Source of the DNA: Nonomuraea cavernae
GTDB taxonomy: Bacteria; Actinomycetota; Actinomycetes; Streptosporangiales; Streptosporangiaceae
Assembly (NCBI RefSeq): GCF_014646355.1
Contig: NZ_BMNH01000001.1
Coordinates: 9,161 to 73,160, forward strand
DNA length: 64,000 bases
Direction: 5' to 3'
In this document: piece by piece, positions 8,019 to 18,319 of the stretch
Numbering within the stretch: the first letter of the stretch is position 1
Layout: every line of letters starts with the position of its first letter
Notes under the pieces: model-generated
What the model was told of the DNA's origin: nothing
The model's database searches: none
What the model saw: only the letters and a program-made list of their open reading frames with translations
Position numbers and translations under genes: made by a program

Positions 8019-8999
8019 TCAGTAGCCGAAGGCACGGTCGACGGCGTCGAGCACTCTGTCCAGGTCGGGCAGGTAGTGCTCCTCGAGCTTCGACGGGGGG
8101 TACGGCGTGGAGAAGCCGCCGACCCGCAACACCGGAGCCTCCAGGCGGTAGAAGCACCGCTCGGTGATCCGCGCCGCCAGCTCGGCCCCGAACCCGTTGT
8201 TGACCGGCGCCTCGTGGACGACCACGACCCGGCCCGTACGGCTCGCGGACTCCATCACCAGCGGCTGGTCGAGCGGGTTGAGCGAGCGCAGGTCGATGAC
8301 CTCCAGCGAGCGCCCGTCGTCCTCGGCGGCCGTCGCGGCCTCCAGGCAGGTCTTGACCATGGGCCCGTAGGCGATCAGCGTGGCGTCGGTGCCGGGCCGG
8401 ACCACCCGGCCCTTGTCGAACGGGGTCCACCAGTCGCCGGTCGACGTGTCGATGTCGGCCTTCTCCCAGTAGCGGCGCTTGGGCTCGAAGAAGACGACCG
8501 GGTCGTCGCTGCGGATGGCCTGCTGGATCATCGAGTAGGCGTCGGCCGGGTTGGAGCAGGCCACGACGCGCAGCCCGGCGGTGTGGGTGAAGTAGGCCTC
8601 GGGCGACTCGCTGTGGTGCTCGACCGCGCCGATGCCGCCGCCGCACGGGATGCGTACGACCACCGGCAGCTTGATCGCGCCCAGCGAGCGCATCGGCATC
8701 TTGGCCAGCTGGGTGATGATCTGGTCGGCCGCGGGGAAGACGAAGCCGTCGAACTGGATCTCGCACACCGGCCGGTAGCCGCGCAGTGCCAGCCCGATCG
8801 CGGTGCCGATGATGCCCGACTCGGCCAGCGGGGTGTCGATGACGCGGTCTTCGCCGAAGTCCTTCTGCAGGCCGTCGGTGACCCGGAAGACGCCGCCCAG
8901 CTTGCCGACGTCCTCGCCCATGATGAGGACCTTGGGGTCGTCCTCCATGGCCTTGCGCATGCCCTCGTTGAGCGCCTTGGACAGGCTCATCACGGTCAT
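8019..8999 (-). CDS. bkdB: 2-oxoacid dehydrogenase E1 beta subunit
   Basis: A 326-residue E1 beta chain of the alpha2beta2 thiamine-diphosphate enzymes. Visible landmarks are the TPP-contacting MGEDVG and DTPLAESGIIG motifs, the CEIQFDGFVFPAADQI stretch and the C-terminal transketolase domain ending with YPPSKLEEHYLP. With E1alpha it decarboxylates branched-chain 2-oxoacids and reductively acylates lipoyl-E2. The start codon overlaps the stop of a 22-codon bridging ORF (ATGA), and its ribosome binding site AGGAGG lies inside that ORF, so its translation is probably coupled to what comes before. Confidence 0.92.
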   Translation of the reverse strand: MTVMSLSKALNEGMRKAMEDDPKVLIMGEDVGKLGGVFRVTDGLQKDFGEDRVIDTPLAESGIIGTAIGLALRGYRPVCEIQFDGFVFPAADQIITQLAKMPMRSLGAIKLPVVVRIPCGGGIGAVEHHSESPEAYFTHTAGLRVVACSNPADAYSMIQQAIRSDDPVVFFEPKRRYWEKADIDTSTGDWWTPFDKGRVVRPGTDATLIAYGPMVKTCLEAATAAEDDGRSLEVIDLRSLNPLDQPLVMESASRTGRVVVVHEAPVNNGFGAELAARITERCFYRLEAPVLRVGGFSTPYPPSKLEEHYLPDLDRVLDAVDRAFGY

Positions 9000-9064
9000 G
9001 AGCCCTCCTTCGCCGACGTCACGACCAAAGTGCTGTGCTCACTGAACTCACTCCGGTCGCTCAT
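8996..9064 (-). CDS. 22-codon bridging ORF between E1alpha and E1beta
   Basis: An ORF reading MSDRSEFSEHSTLVVTSAKE plus two residues. Its ATG overlaps the E1alpha stop (ATGA, 9064-9061), and its TGA overlaps the E1beta ATG (ATGA, 8999-8996). It fills the spacer exactly and contains the E1beta ribosome binding site. The first half is made of GAGCGANNGGAGTGAG-like bases. It may be a repeat-derived spacer that has kept an open frame to preserve translational coupling; whether the peptide is stable is unknown. Confidence 0.5.
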   Translation of the reverse strand: MSDRSEFSEHSTLVVTSAKEGS

Positions 9065-10152
9065 GACTCGAAGCCCTCCAGGTAGGCGGCGAACTGGGCA
9101 CGCTCCTCGTCGATCAGCGGGTGCGGCTCGGAGTAGACGTGGTCGAAGATGTCGAGCGGCCGGGGATCGGGCATGGCGAGGCAGCGCCTGCGCAGGTCGG
9201 CGCCGAGCTGGTCGGCCTCGGCGTCGATGGAGTCGAAGAACGCCTGGTCGGCGTGCTCGTTCTTGAACAGGTAGGCCTTGACCCGCTCGATCGGGTCCTT
9301 GAGCTTCCATGCCTCCAGCTCGCTGGCCACCCGGTAGCGCGTCGGGTCGTCGGTGGTGGTGTGGGCGCCCATCCGGTAGGTGTAGGCCTCGACGAGCGTG
9401 GGGCCCTGGCCCTCTCGGGCGTTCTTGAGCGCCTGCCGGGTGACGGCGAGGCAGGCGAACACGTCGTTGCCGTCGACCCGGACGCCGGGGAAGCCGAAGC
9501 CGGAGGCCCTGCGGTAGAGGGGGATGCGGGTCTGCCGCTCCAGGGGCTCGGAGATGGCCCACTGGTTGTTCTGGCAGAAGAACACGATCGGCGCGTTGAA
9601 CACGCTGGCCCAGATGAACGCCTCGTTGACGTCACCCTGGGAGGTGGCGCCGTCGCCGAAGTAGGCGATGGTGGCCGCGGTCGCGTCGTCACGCTGGATG
9701 CCCATGGCGTAGCCGACCGCGTGCAGGGTCTGGCTGCCGATGACGATCGTGTAGAGGTGGAAGTTGTGCTCCTTGGGGTCCCAGCCGCCGTGGTTGACGC
9801 CGCGGAACAGGCCGAGGAGCTTGAGCGGGTCGACGTCGCGGCACCAGGCCACACCGTGCTCACGGTACGTGGGGAAGGCCATGTCGGCGTCGGTCAGGGC
9901 GCGGCCGGAGCCGATCTGGGCGGCCTCCTGACCGAGCAGCGAGGCCCAGATGCCAAGCTCACCCTGCCGCTGCAGGGCCACGGCCTCCAGGTCGACGCGC
10001 CTGACGAGTGCCAGGTCGCGGTAGAGGGACCTGACCTCTTCCGGCGTCAGGTCGATGTCGTAGTCGGGATGCTCGACCCGCTCTCCCTCCGGGGTGAGCA
10101 GTTGGACGAGCTCTGGGGGTGCTTGAGCACCACGAGAGGCGTCGGCTGTCAC
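9061..10152 (-). CDS. bkdA: 2-oxoacid dehydrogenase E1 alpha subunit
   Basis: A 363-residue E1 alpha chain. The thiamine-diphosphate motif runs from GDGATSQGDVNEAF to FFCQNNQWA (GDG to NN), and the phosphorylation-loop region YRMGAHTTTDDPTRYR is the form shared by branched-chain oxoacid dehydrogenases. It catalyses the decarboxylation step with E1beta. The GTG at 10152 is chosen because AGGAG lies 6 nt upstream; the frame stays open to 10326. It is first in the operon E1alpha - bridging ORF - E1beta - E2. The E3 partner is probably Lpd at 45.0 kb. Confidence 0.92.
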   Translation of the reverse strand: MTADASRGAQAPPELVQLLTPEGERVEHPDYDIDLTPEEVRSLYRDLALVRRVDLEAVALQRQGELGIWASLLGQEAAQIGSGRALTDADMAFPTYREHGVAWCRDVDPLKLLGLFRGVNHGGWDPKEHNFHLYTIVIGSQTLHAVGYAMGIQRDDATAATIAYFGDGATSQGDVNEAFIWASVFNAPIVFFCQNNQWAISEPLERQTRIPLYRRASGFGFPGVRVDGNDVFACLAVTRQALKNAREGQGPTLVEAYTYRMGAHTTTDDPTRYRVASELEAWKLKDPIERVKAYLFKNEHADQAFFDSIDAEADQLGADLRRRCLAMPDPRPLDIFDHVYSEPHPLIDEERAQFAAYLEGFES

Positions 10153-10308
10153 GTGCCACTCCTGTGCGTTCGGGGCCTGTCTCGGTGGGGTCGCCACCTG
10201 GGCCGGCCTGCTGAGCGTCTGACCAACTGGTGGTGGTTCGTACGCTTTGGGGACATGGTGGCAGACGTCACAGCCCTTCGCGCAAGCCCCATGCCCTCCC
10301 CGTTCCCG

Positions 10309-10339
10309 TTGTGCCGGTGGCCACACGCGCCGGTAGGCT
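10309..10339 (+). promoter_or_regulatory. putative promoter of purS
   Basis: TTGTGC (10309-10314) and TAGGCT (10334-10339), with a 19-bp spacer, lie 38 bp before the purS start. The spacing is slightly long for the main sigma factor. The 224-bp gap 10153-10376 between the divergent bkd and purS genes otherwise shows no gene. Confidence 0.4.
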
Positions 10340-10376
10340 GGGCTTTCCCATCACTGCCATAGCCAGGAGGAACGCA

Positions 10377-10622
10377 GTGGCGCGCGTCATCGTAGACGTC
10401 ATGCTGAAGCCCGAGATTCTCGATCCGCAGGGTCAGGCGATCGCCCGAGCGCTGCCCCGGCTGGGCTTCTCCGGCGTCGCGGAGGTGCGCCAGGGCAAGC
10501 GGTTCGAGATCGAGCTCGACGGCCCCGCCGACGAGGCGGCCATTGCGGACGTCCGAAAGATGGCCGAGACTCTCCTGGCCAACACGGTGATCGAGGACTA
10601 CAGCGTCCGGGTTGAGGGGTAG
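10377..10622 (+). CDS. purS: phosphoribosylformylglycinamidine synthase subunit PurS
   Basis: An 81-residue protein matching PurS: VARVIVDVMLKPEILDPQGQ at the start, GFSGVAEVRQGKRFEIELDG in the middle and NTVIEDYSVRV at the end. PurS dimers bridge PurQ and PurL so that ammonia can pass between them in the fourth step of purine synthesis. The GTG at 10377 is fixed by AGGAGG 6 nt upstream; the longer upstream frame is noncoding. It is separated from purQ by an unrelated regulator gene, which is unusual. Confidence 0.95.
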   Translation: MARVIVDVMLKPEILDPQGQAIARALPRLGFSGVAEVRQGKRFEIELDGPADEAAIADVRKMAETLLANTVIEDYSVRVEG

Positions 10623-10792
10623 AACAGCACATTTGACACCGGATTTCCCCCTGACGGCTTAAAGCCAGATTTTGGCGTGCCACAATGCCACGGGCGTGCC
10701 AACACTAAATAACAACAACGTGATTTTGCGGTTAGCCCCGATTTCACGGGGAAACCTACTCCAGGTGACATTCCGGAGCCCGGAGGAGTCCG
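10623..10792 (+). other. 170-bp leader region ahead of the RsbW-like gene
   Basis: This gap is unusually AT-rich for the window. It holds a TTGACA (10633-10638), a direct repeat GGCGTGCCA (two copies near 10674 and 10694), and a possible hairpin in which GGTT/AACC and CCCCG/CGGGG pair (10730-10756). It probably carries the promoter of the next gene; no -10 box stands out. Confidence 0.4.
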
Positions 10793-11230
10793 GTGGACAT
10801 TGAGTTCTCGTTGGCACTGCCGCGGGATGCGATAGGCATCCCGATGGTCAGGCGAGTGCTGGGCGATGCGCTGCGTTCGCTCAACGTGAGCGAGACCTGC
10901 ATCGCCGACATGCTGCTCGCGGTCTCCGAGGCGTGCTCCAACGCGGTGCGGCACGGAGGTCCCGCCAATCGCTACGAGGTGACGGCGTCGATCGGCTACG
11001 GCCGCTGCGACGTGCGCGTGGCCGACAGCGGGCGCGGCCTGCCGTCGATGCCGCCGCACTTCCCGCCTCCCGACACCGAGAACGGCCGCGGCCTGCTGAT
11101 CATGCGGTCCGTCGTGGACGAGATCTCCTTCGGCGTCACGCCCGGCAACGGCACCACGGTCCACCTGCGCAAGCTGCTCTCCTGGGACGACGAGGCCACC
11201 GCCCGCCCCCGTCAGCTCGCCGCCGTCTGA
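10793..11230 (+). CDS. RsbW/SpoIIAB-like ATP-binding regulator (HATPase_c_2)
   Basis: A 145-residue single HATPase domain of the anti-sigma/serine-kinase group. The N box is LAVSEACSNAVRHGG, the G1 box VADSGRGLPS and the G2 box NGRGLLIMRSVV. Such proteins bind ATP and either phosphorylate an anti-anti-sigma factor or hold a sigma factor. No anti-anti-sigma or sigma gene is adjacent, so the partner must be elsewhere. The GTG start follows GGAGGAG. It lies between purS and purQ on the same strand, so it may be partly co-expressed with purine synthesis. Confidence 0.85.
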   Translation: MDIEFSLALPRDAIGIPMVRRVLGDALRSLNVSETCIADMLLAVSEACSNAVRHGGPANRYEVTASIGYGRCDVRVADSGRGLPSMPPHFPPPDTENGRGLLIMRSVVDEISFGVTPGNGTTVHLRKLLSWDDEATARPRQLAAV

Positions 11231-11397
11231 AAGACCTCCGCCGGTCGCCTTCCGCCGCAGGCGGCCCGCCGGCCCGGGTGACCTGGCCCACCTGGCGAGG
11301 AACAACCCTCCGTACCCGATAACCTGGGAGCACCGCCCCGTCCACCCCGAAGCGACGGCGGCGCGTGCGTGCGCAATCCTCGAAGGGGACGACTGTC

Positions 11398-12077
11398 ATG
11401 AGCGCTGCCCGTGTGGGCATAGTCACGTTTCCAGGAACTCTCGACGACCAGGACGCCGCCAGAGCCGTGCATCTCGTCGGCGCGGAGGCGGTTCCGCTGT
11501 GGCACGCCGACCACGACCTGAAGGGGGTCGACGCGGTGTTCCTGCCGGGCGGCTTCTCCTACGGCGACTACCTTCGCTGCGGTGCCATCTCCCGGTTCGC
11601 GCCGCTGATGGACGAGCTCATCCCGGCCGCCCGCGCGGGGCTGCCCGTGCTCGGCACCTGCAACGGGTTCCAGATCCTGTGCGAGGCACACCTGCTGCCT
11701 GGCGCGCTGACCCGCAACGCCTCGCTCCACTACGTATGCCGTGACCAGCGGCTCCGCATCGAGCAGGCCGACACCCCGTGGACCGGCGCGTTCGCGCCCG
11801 GCCAGGAGATCACGCTGCCGATCAAGCACGGCGAGGGCCGCTACGTGGCCTCCGCCGACACGCTCGCCGCGCTCGAGTCCGGCGGCCAGGTCGTCGTGCG
11901 CTACCTCGGCGACAACCCCAACGGCTCGCTCAACGACATCGCCGGCATCAGCAACGAGGCGGGCAACGTGGTCGGCCTCATGCCGCACCCGGAGCACGCG
12001 GTCGAGGAGCTGGTCGGCGCCCCGAGCACCGACGGCGTCGGCTTCTTCACCTCCATCCTCAAGAAGCTGGTGAACAC

Positions 12078-12081
<4 letters not shown>
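11398..12081 (+). CDS. purQ: phosphoribosylformylglycinamidine synthase subunit PurQ
   Basis: A 227-residue class I glutamine amidotransferase. The nucleophile is C88 in [11 protein letters not shown], and the catalytic His-Glu pair is in [11 protein letters not shown]. It makes ammonia from glutamine for PurL. The ATG at 11398 ([13 protein letters not shown]) fits other PurQ N-termini and has GAAGGGG upstream; the frame is open from 11365. Its stop overlaps the purL start (GTGA). Confidence 0.96.
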
Positions 12082-14420
<2,339 letters not shown>

Positions 14421-14435
14421 GGTTCACTCAACAGG

Positions 14436-14467
14436 AAGGGCCGGCACGGAACTCCGTGCCGGCCCTT
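14436..14467. terminator. bidirectional terminator after purL
   Basis: A perfect 15-bp stem, AAGGGCCGGCACGGA / TCCGTGCCGGCCCTT, with a 2-nt spacer. It lies between the convergent purL and collagen-like genes and ends in a short TT on either strand, so it can serve both. Confidence 0.85.
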
Positions 14468-14477
14468 CGTGTCGGTG

Positions 14478-15321
14478 TCAGCTCTTGAGGCAGACCACGT
14501 AAGCGGTGCCGTTCACGCTGGTGCCGTTGTGGCCGCCACCGCTCTGGATCGAGGCTTCGCCCGAGGGCCGGTCGTTGCCGCCGCCGTTGTCGTCCTTGGC
14601 CACGGTGACGGTCCACGAGCCGCTGCCGGGCGCACTGCCCATGACCTTGGCGTTCTTGAGCGTGCTGAACGAGAAGCCACCACCGCTGGCGATGTCTCCG
14701 GGGTTGCACCTGGCGGTGGCCGAGCCGAGCGAGGTGAGGCTCGCGGTCTTGGTGTAGCTGGTCAGCTTGGCCGAGCCGGAGTCACCCTTGGGCCCCTGAG
14801 GACCGGTGTCGCCCTTGGGACCCTGCGGGCCCGTCCTTGCCGTCCTTGCCGTCCTTGCCGTCCTTGCCGGGCAGGCCGGGCTTGCCGTCCTGACCGTCGG
14901 CGCCCTTGGGGCCCTGCGGGCCGGTCTCGCCCTTGGGGCCCTGGGGACCGGTGGGGCCGGTCTCACCCTTGGGGCCCTGGACGCCCTGCTTGCCCGGGAT
15001 GCCCTGGCGGCCCTGCGGGCCCTGAGCCCCCGTGTCGCCCTTGGGGCCCTGCGGGCCGGTGTCGCCCTTGCTGCCCTCGACGACCGTGGTGGTGGACGAT
15101 CCCCCGCCGATCAGCACCCGGATCTCGGTCGTCCGGCACTTGGTGGTCGGGTTGACGATGCGGGCGTACCGGGTCTTCTTGTGCACGCAGGCGTGCACCT
15201 CGCCCGCCGCGGACGCCTGACTCGTCGCCGAGGCGGTGGCGGCGCCACCGACGGTGAGGAGTGATGCCGCCAGTGCGCCAACGGCGGCGAGAGTGAGCGT
15301 GCGCCCCCCGCGAACCTTCAT
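14478..15321 (-). pseudogene. secreted collagen-like repeat protein, frameshifted
   Basis: The 5' frame starts [20 protein letters not shown], a signal peptide ending near ASATSQA. A short Cys-containing domain ([19 protein letters not shown]) follows, then G-X-Y collagen repeats ([20 protein letters not shown]). At GGGCCC (14827-14832) the frame breaks and ends after RHRSSGAQG. Taking one base out of that run rejoins [19 protein letters not shown] and a roughly 100-residue C-terminal domain ending AYVVCLKS. It is therefore either a one-base insertion mutation, a sequencing error in a repetitive GC tract, or a phase-variable gene. The start follows AAGGAA. Confidence 0.8.
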
Positions 15322-15342
15322 GATCAGTTTCCTTCCGGACAC

Positions 15343-15495
15343 AGGTGTTGCTCAGGTTGAGCATGAGGTTCACGTTTCAAACGTTCCAGGGGAGTACAGA
15401 AACTACATAACGTGTTTATTACATCGCAAAGCGTTACTTCTGCTCCTGACGCTTCTTGACTGGTCAAAATGATCGACTACCCGTAAAAGGACGCA
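15343..15495. other. AT-rich divergent intergenic region
   Basis: It separates the collagen-like gene from the cyclase gene and is much more AT-rich than its surroundings. It holds AACGTTTCAAACGTT-like direct repeats (about 15371-15386) and a palindrome TTGAC-TG-GTCAA (15456-15467). It probably carries the promoter of the collagen-like gene. No ORF is supported. Confidence 0.4.
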
Positions 15496-15523
15496 TTGGC
15501 AGGCCCCGTACGGCATGGATAAT
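15496..15523 (+). promoter_or_regulatory. promoter of the cyclase gene
   Basis: TTGGCA (15496-15501) and GATAAT (15518-15523), with a 16-bp spacer, form a good main-sigma-factor promoter. It overlaps an ATG at 15515, so that codon would not be in the transcript, and it supports the TTG start at 15563. Confidence 0.65.
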
Positions 15524-15562
15524 CGGGACTGTCCGGGGGGCACCATCCGATGGAGGACGACC

Positions 15563-17581
15563 TTGGCGACCGACAGTCCCTACCTCGCACCCGCGACGCA
15601 GCCGGTGCGAGGGGTTGTCTGGGCCATCCACCTGATCCTGCCGTTAGCGGGGCTCTGGCTGCTGCTCGCCCAGCCGCAGCTGAACATCCGCTGGCAGCAC
15701 AACCCCAGCCACTTCTGGATGATCATCACGGTGGCCGGCGTCAACGTGGTGCTCGGCACGCTGATCAGCGAGGCGTCCCGCAGGCGGCAGGACGCCCGGT
15801 TGTTCCTGGTGTCGATGGTGTTCCTGGCCAGCGCGGGCTTCTTCTTCCTGCACGGCCTGGCCACGCCGCGGGTCATCCTGCCCACCGGCTCGCTGGGGTT
15901 CGACCTCGGCCAGCAGGTCGGGCTCACCATCGCGGCCGGGTTCGCGTTCGCCTCGGCCCTGCCGCTGGGTGAGCGCCAGGCGCGGACCGTGCTCGCCCAC
16001 CAGCATCTCGTGCGCGGCGTGCTGTTCGGCTTCATGATCCTGTGGGGGCTGGCCTCACTGATCGACGGGCTGACCCCGCTCAGCCGGCCGCCGCTGACCG
16101 CGCCGGTCCTCTGGCTGTCCTGGGGCGCGATCCCCGGCCTCGTCCTGTACGCCGCCGCCAGCGTGATGATGTTCAGGCTGCACCGGCGCCGGCCGTCGGC
16201 CATGCTGATCAGCCTGATCACCGCCTACGCCCTGCTCGCCGAGTCGATGGTCGCCGGGATGTCGCAGCTCAACTGGCATCTGTCCTGGTGGGAGTGGCAC
16301 ATCCTGCTGACGTTCGCCTTCGTGTTCGTGGCCTACAGCGCCTACCTGCAGTTCAGGCGCGAGGGCTCCAGCGCGGGGCTGTTCGACTCGGTGACGTTGG
16401 CGGCCACGCTGGCGCGCATCCAGCAGCAGTACGACAAGGCGCTGGAGGAGCTGGTCGAGCACGTCCGCCGGGGCGAGCCGCTGGCCGCCACCCGGCTGGC
16501 GGGGAAGTTCCGGCTCAACGAGGGCCAGGTCGCGGTCCTCGACCGGGCCGGTGAGGCGCTGGCCAACGAGCGCGAGCTGTCGGAGCGGCTGTCGGCCCTC
16601 GTCGCGGTGAGCGCCCGGACCCGCGTCGGCCTGCCCGAGACCCAGTTGCTCGCGGACGTCCTGGAACACGTGCGGCAGGCGTACGGAGACGTGCGGATCG
16701 GCCTGATCGCCGAGGGCAGGACCCACATCGGCTCCCGCGAGTACGACTTCACCGGCGACCAGCCGATCAGGCGCGACAACCTGCTGGCGTTCCCGCTGAC
16801 CGTCAAGGGGCGGCTGGCGGGCGCGCTGGAGGTGCCGGTCGGGCGCACGGCTCAGGACGAGGCGCTGGCCGCGACCCTGGCCGGGCAGCTGTCGCTCTCG
16901 CTCGAGAACGCCCGCCTCTACCAGGAGCTCGACACGCTCTTCCGGCAGTACATGTCGCCCGACGTGGCCAACGCCCTGCTGGCCGACCCGGCCCAGGCGG
17001 CGCTGGGCGGCCGGCTGCAGGAGCTGACCGCGCTCTTCGCCGACCTCAAGGGGTTCACCACGTTCTCCGAGCAGGTCACGCCGGGCGAGATCGTGGAGAT
17101 GCTCAACCGCTACCACACGGCCGCGGTGCCGTGCATCCTCGACAACGGCGGCACGATCGTGCAGTTCGTCGGTGACGCGCTGCTGGCCCTGTTCAACGCG
17201 CCGGCCGCGCAGGAGGACCACGCCAGGGCGGCCTGCCGGGCGGCGCTGGCCATGCAGCAGGCGGCCGCCGAGGTGGCGGAGGAGGTCGCCTGGAGCCGCG
17301 TGGACGACGTCGAGTGGCCGACGTTCCGGGTCGGGGTCAACACCGGGCCGGCCCTCGTGGGCAACATCGGCAGCCCCGAGCTGCGCGGTTTCAACGCCAT
17401 GGGCGACTGCGTGAACGTGGCCGCCAGGCTGCAGGGGCTGGCCGAGCCGGGCACGGTGGTGATCGGCGAGACCACGCTCAAGCAGCTGGGCCGCGGTGCC
17501 ACGGTGAGCCCGCTGGGCAGGCTGAGCCTCAAGGGCAAGGAAGAACGGGTGGCCGCGTATGTTCTGGCGACGTTGTCATAG
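15563..17581 (+). CDS. membrane-bound class III adenylate/guanylate cyclase
   Basis: A 672-residue protein. About seven membrane helices fill residues 15-255, a coiled linker and a GAF-like region (about 330-455) follow, and a class III cyclase domain occupies about 470-660. Metal-binding aspartates are seen in LFADLKGFTTFSE and in FVGDALLALF, and the transition-state residues in NVAARLQG. The lysine that usually selects the base (KxxGD) is glutamine here (QFVGD). The TTG start has GGAGG 6 nt upstream. A CRP-family gene follows at 33 bp, suggesting a cAMP-linked module. The membrane part may sense a signal. Confidence 0.88.
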   Translation: MATDSPYLAPATQPVRGVVWAIHLILPLAGLWLLLAQPQLNIRWQHNPSHFWMIITVAGVNVVLGTLISEASRRRQDARLFLVSMVFLASAGFFFLHGLATPRVILPTGSLGFDLGQQVGLTIAAGFAFASALPLGERQARTVLAHQHLVRGVLFGFMILWGLASLIDGLTPLSRPPLTAPVLWLSWGAIPGLVLYAAASVMMFRLHRRRPSAMLISLITAYALLAESMVAGMSQLNWHLSWWEWHILLTFAFVFVAYSAYLQFRREGSSAGLFDSVTLAATLARIQQQYDKALEELVEHVRRGEPLAATRLAGKFRLNEGQVAVLDRAGEALANERELSERLSALVAVSARTRVGLPETQLLADVLEHVRQAYGDVRIGLIAEGRTHIGSREYDFTGDQPIRRDNLLAFPLTVKGRLAGALEVPVGRTAQDEALAATLAGQLSLSLENARLYQELDTLFRQYMSPDVANALLADPAQAALGGRLQELTALFADLKGFTTFSEQVTPGEIVEMLNRYHTAAVPCILDNGGTIVQFVGDALLALFNAPAAQEDHARAACRAALAMQQAAAEVAEEVAWSRVDDVEWPTFRVGVNTGPALVGNIGSPELRGFNAMGDCVNVAARLQGLAEPGTVVIGETTLKQLGRGATVSPLGRLSLKGKEERVAAYVLATLS

Positions 17582-17613
17582 AAGGTCAGGGATTCCGCGG
17601 CCATAATCAGCGC

Positions 17614-18276
17614 ATGAATCCAGAGCCCGGCGAGTTCCTCTCCCTGCTGACCCCCGAGGAGATCGAGGCGTTCCGCGCCGTCGGGCGGCCCCGGCGCTGG
17701 GAGCGCGGGGCGACCGTGATGACCGAGGGCGACACCTCCGACTGGGTGCTCGTGCTGACCGAGGGCCGGGTCAAGGTGTCCTCCCACACCAGCAGCGGCA
17801 CCGAGGTGGTGCTCGCCGTGCGCGGGCCCGGCGGGCTGCTGGGCGAAATGTCGGCAATCGACGGTTCACCGCGTTCGGCCACGGTCACCGCGCTGGAGCC
17901 GATCGCGGGCTTCGTGGTGCGCGACTTCACGGCCTTCCTGCAGACTCACGGGCACATCGCCGTACTCCTCATCCGGCTCGTGACGGGACGGCTGCGCGAC
18001 GCGGACCGCAAGCGGATCGAGTACGGCGCGTTCGACACGACCGGCAGGGTGGCGACGCGGCTGCTGGAGCTGGCCGAGCGCTACGGCGAGCAGACCGCCA
18101 GCGGCGTGCGCGTGGCGCTGCCGCTCTCCCAGGACGAGCTGGCCGGATGGACCGGCGCCTCGCGCGAGGCGGTGAGCAAGGCGCTGCGCACGCTCCGCGA
18201 CCGCGGGCTGATCGAGACCGGCAGGCGGCGCGTGGTGATCCACGATCTCGAAGGGCTGCGCAAGCGGGCCCGCTGA
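17614..18276 (+). CDS. CRP/FNR-family transcriptional regulator
   Basis: A 220-residue protein with an N-terminal cyclic-nucleotide-binding beta roll (about 15-120; GPGGLLGEMSAIDGSPRSATV is its phosphate-binding cassette region) and a C-terminal winged helix (SQDELAGWTGASREAVSKAL). The cassette keeps G-E and R-S, as in cAMP-binding CRP proteins. CATAAT at 17602-17607 lies just before the ATG, so the mRNA is probably leaderless. Its neighbour is a class III cyclase. In actinomycetes CRP controls development and antibiotic genes; whether this is the main CRP or a paralogue cannot be told. Confidence 0.88.
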   Translation: MNPEPGEFLSLLTPEEIEAFRAVGRPRRWERGATVMTEGDTSDWVLVLTEGRVKVSSHTSSGTEVVLAVRGPGGLLGEMSAIDGSPRSATVTALEPIAGFVVRDFTAFLQTHGHIAVLLIRLVTGRLRDADRKRIEYGAFDTTGRVATRLLELAERYGEQTASGVRVALPLSQDELAGWTGASREAVSKALRTLRDRGLIETGRRRVVIHDLEGLRKRAR

Positions 18277-18319
18277 CCCCGACCAAAACGGGCGTACGTT
18301 GTACGTCATAGTGGGGGGC

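Noticed and set aside
14782-15342. CRISPR-like appearance of the regularly repeated sequence
   Set aside because: The periodicity is the 9-bp G-X-Y coding repeat of a collagen-like protein; there are no spacers or cas genes.
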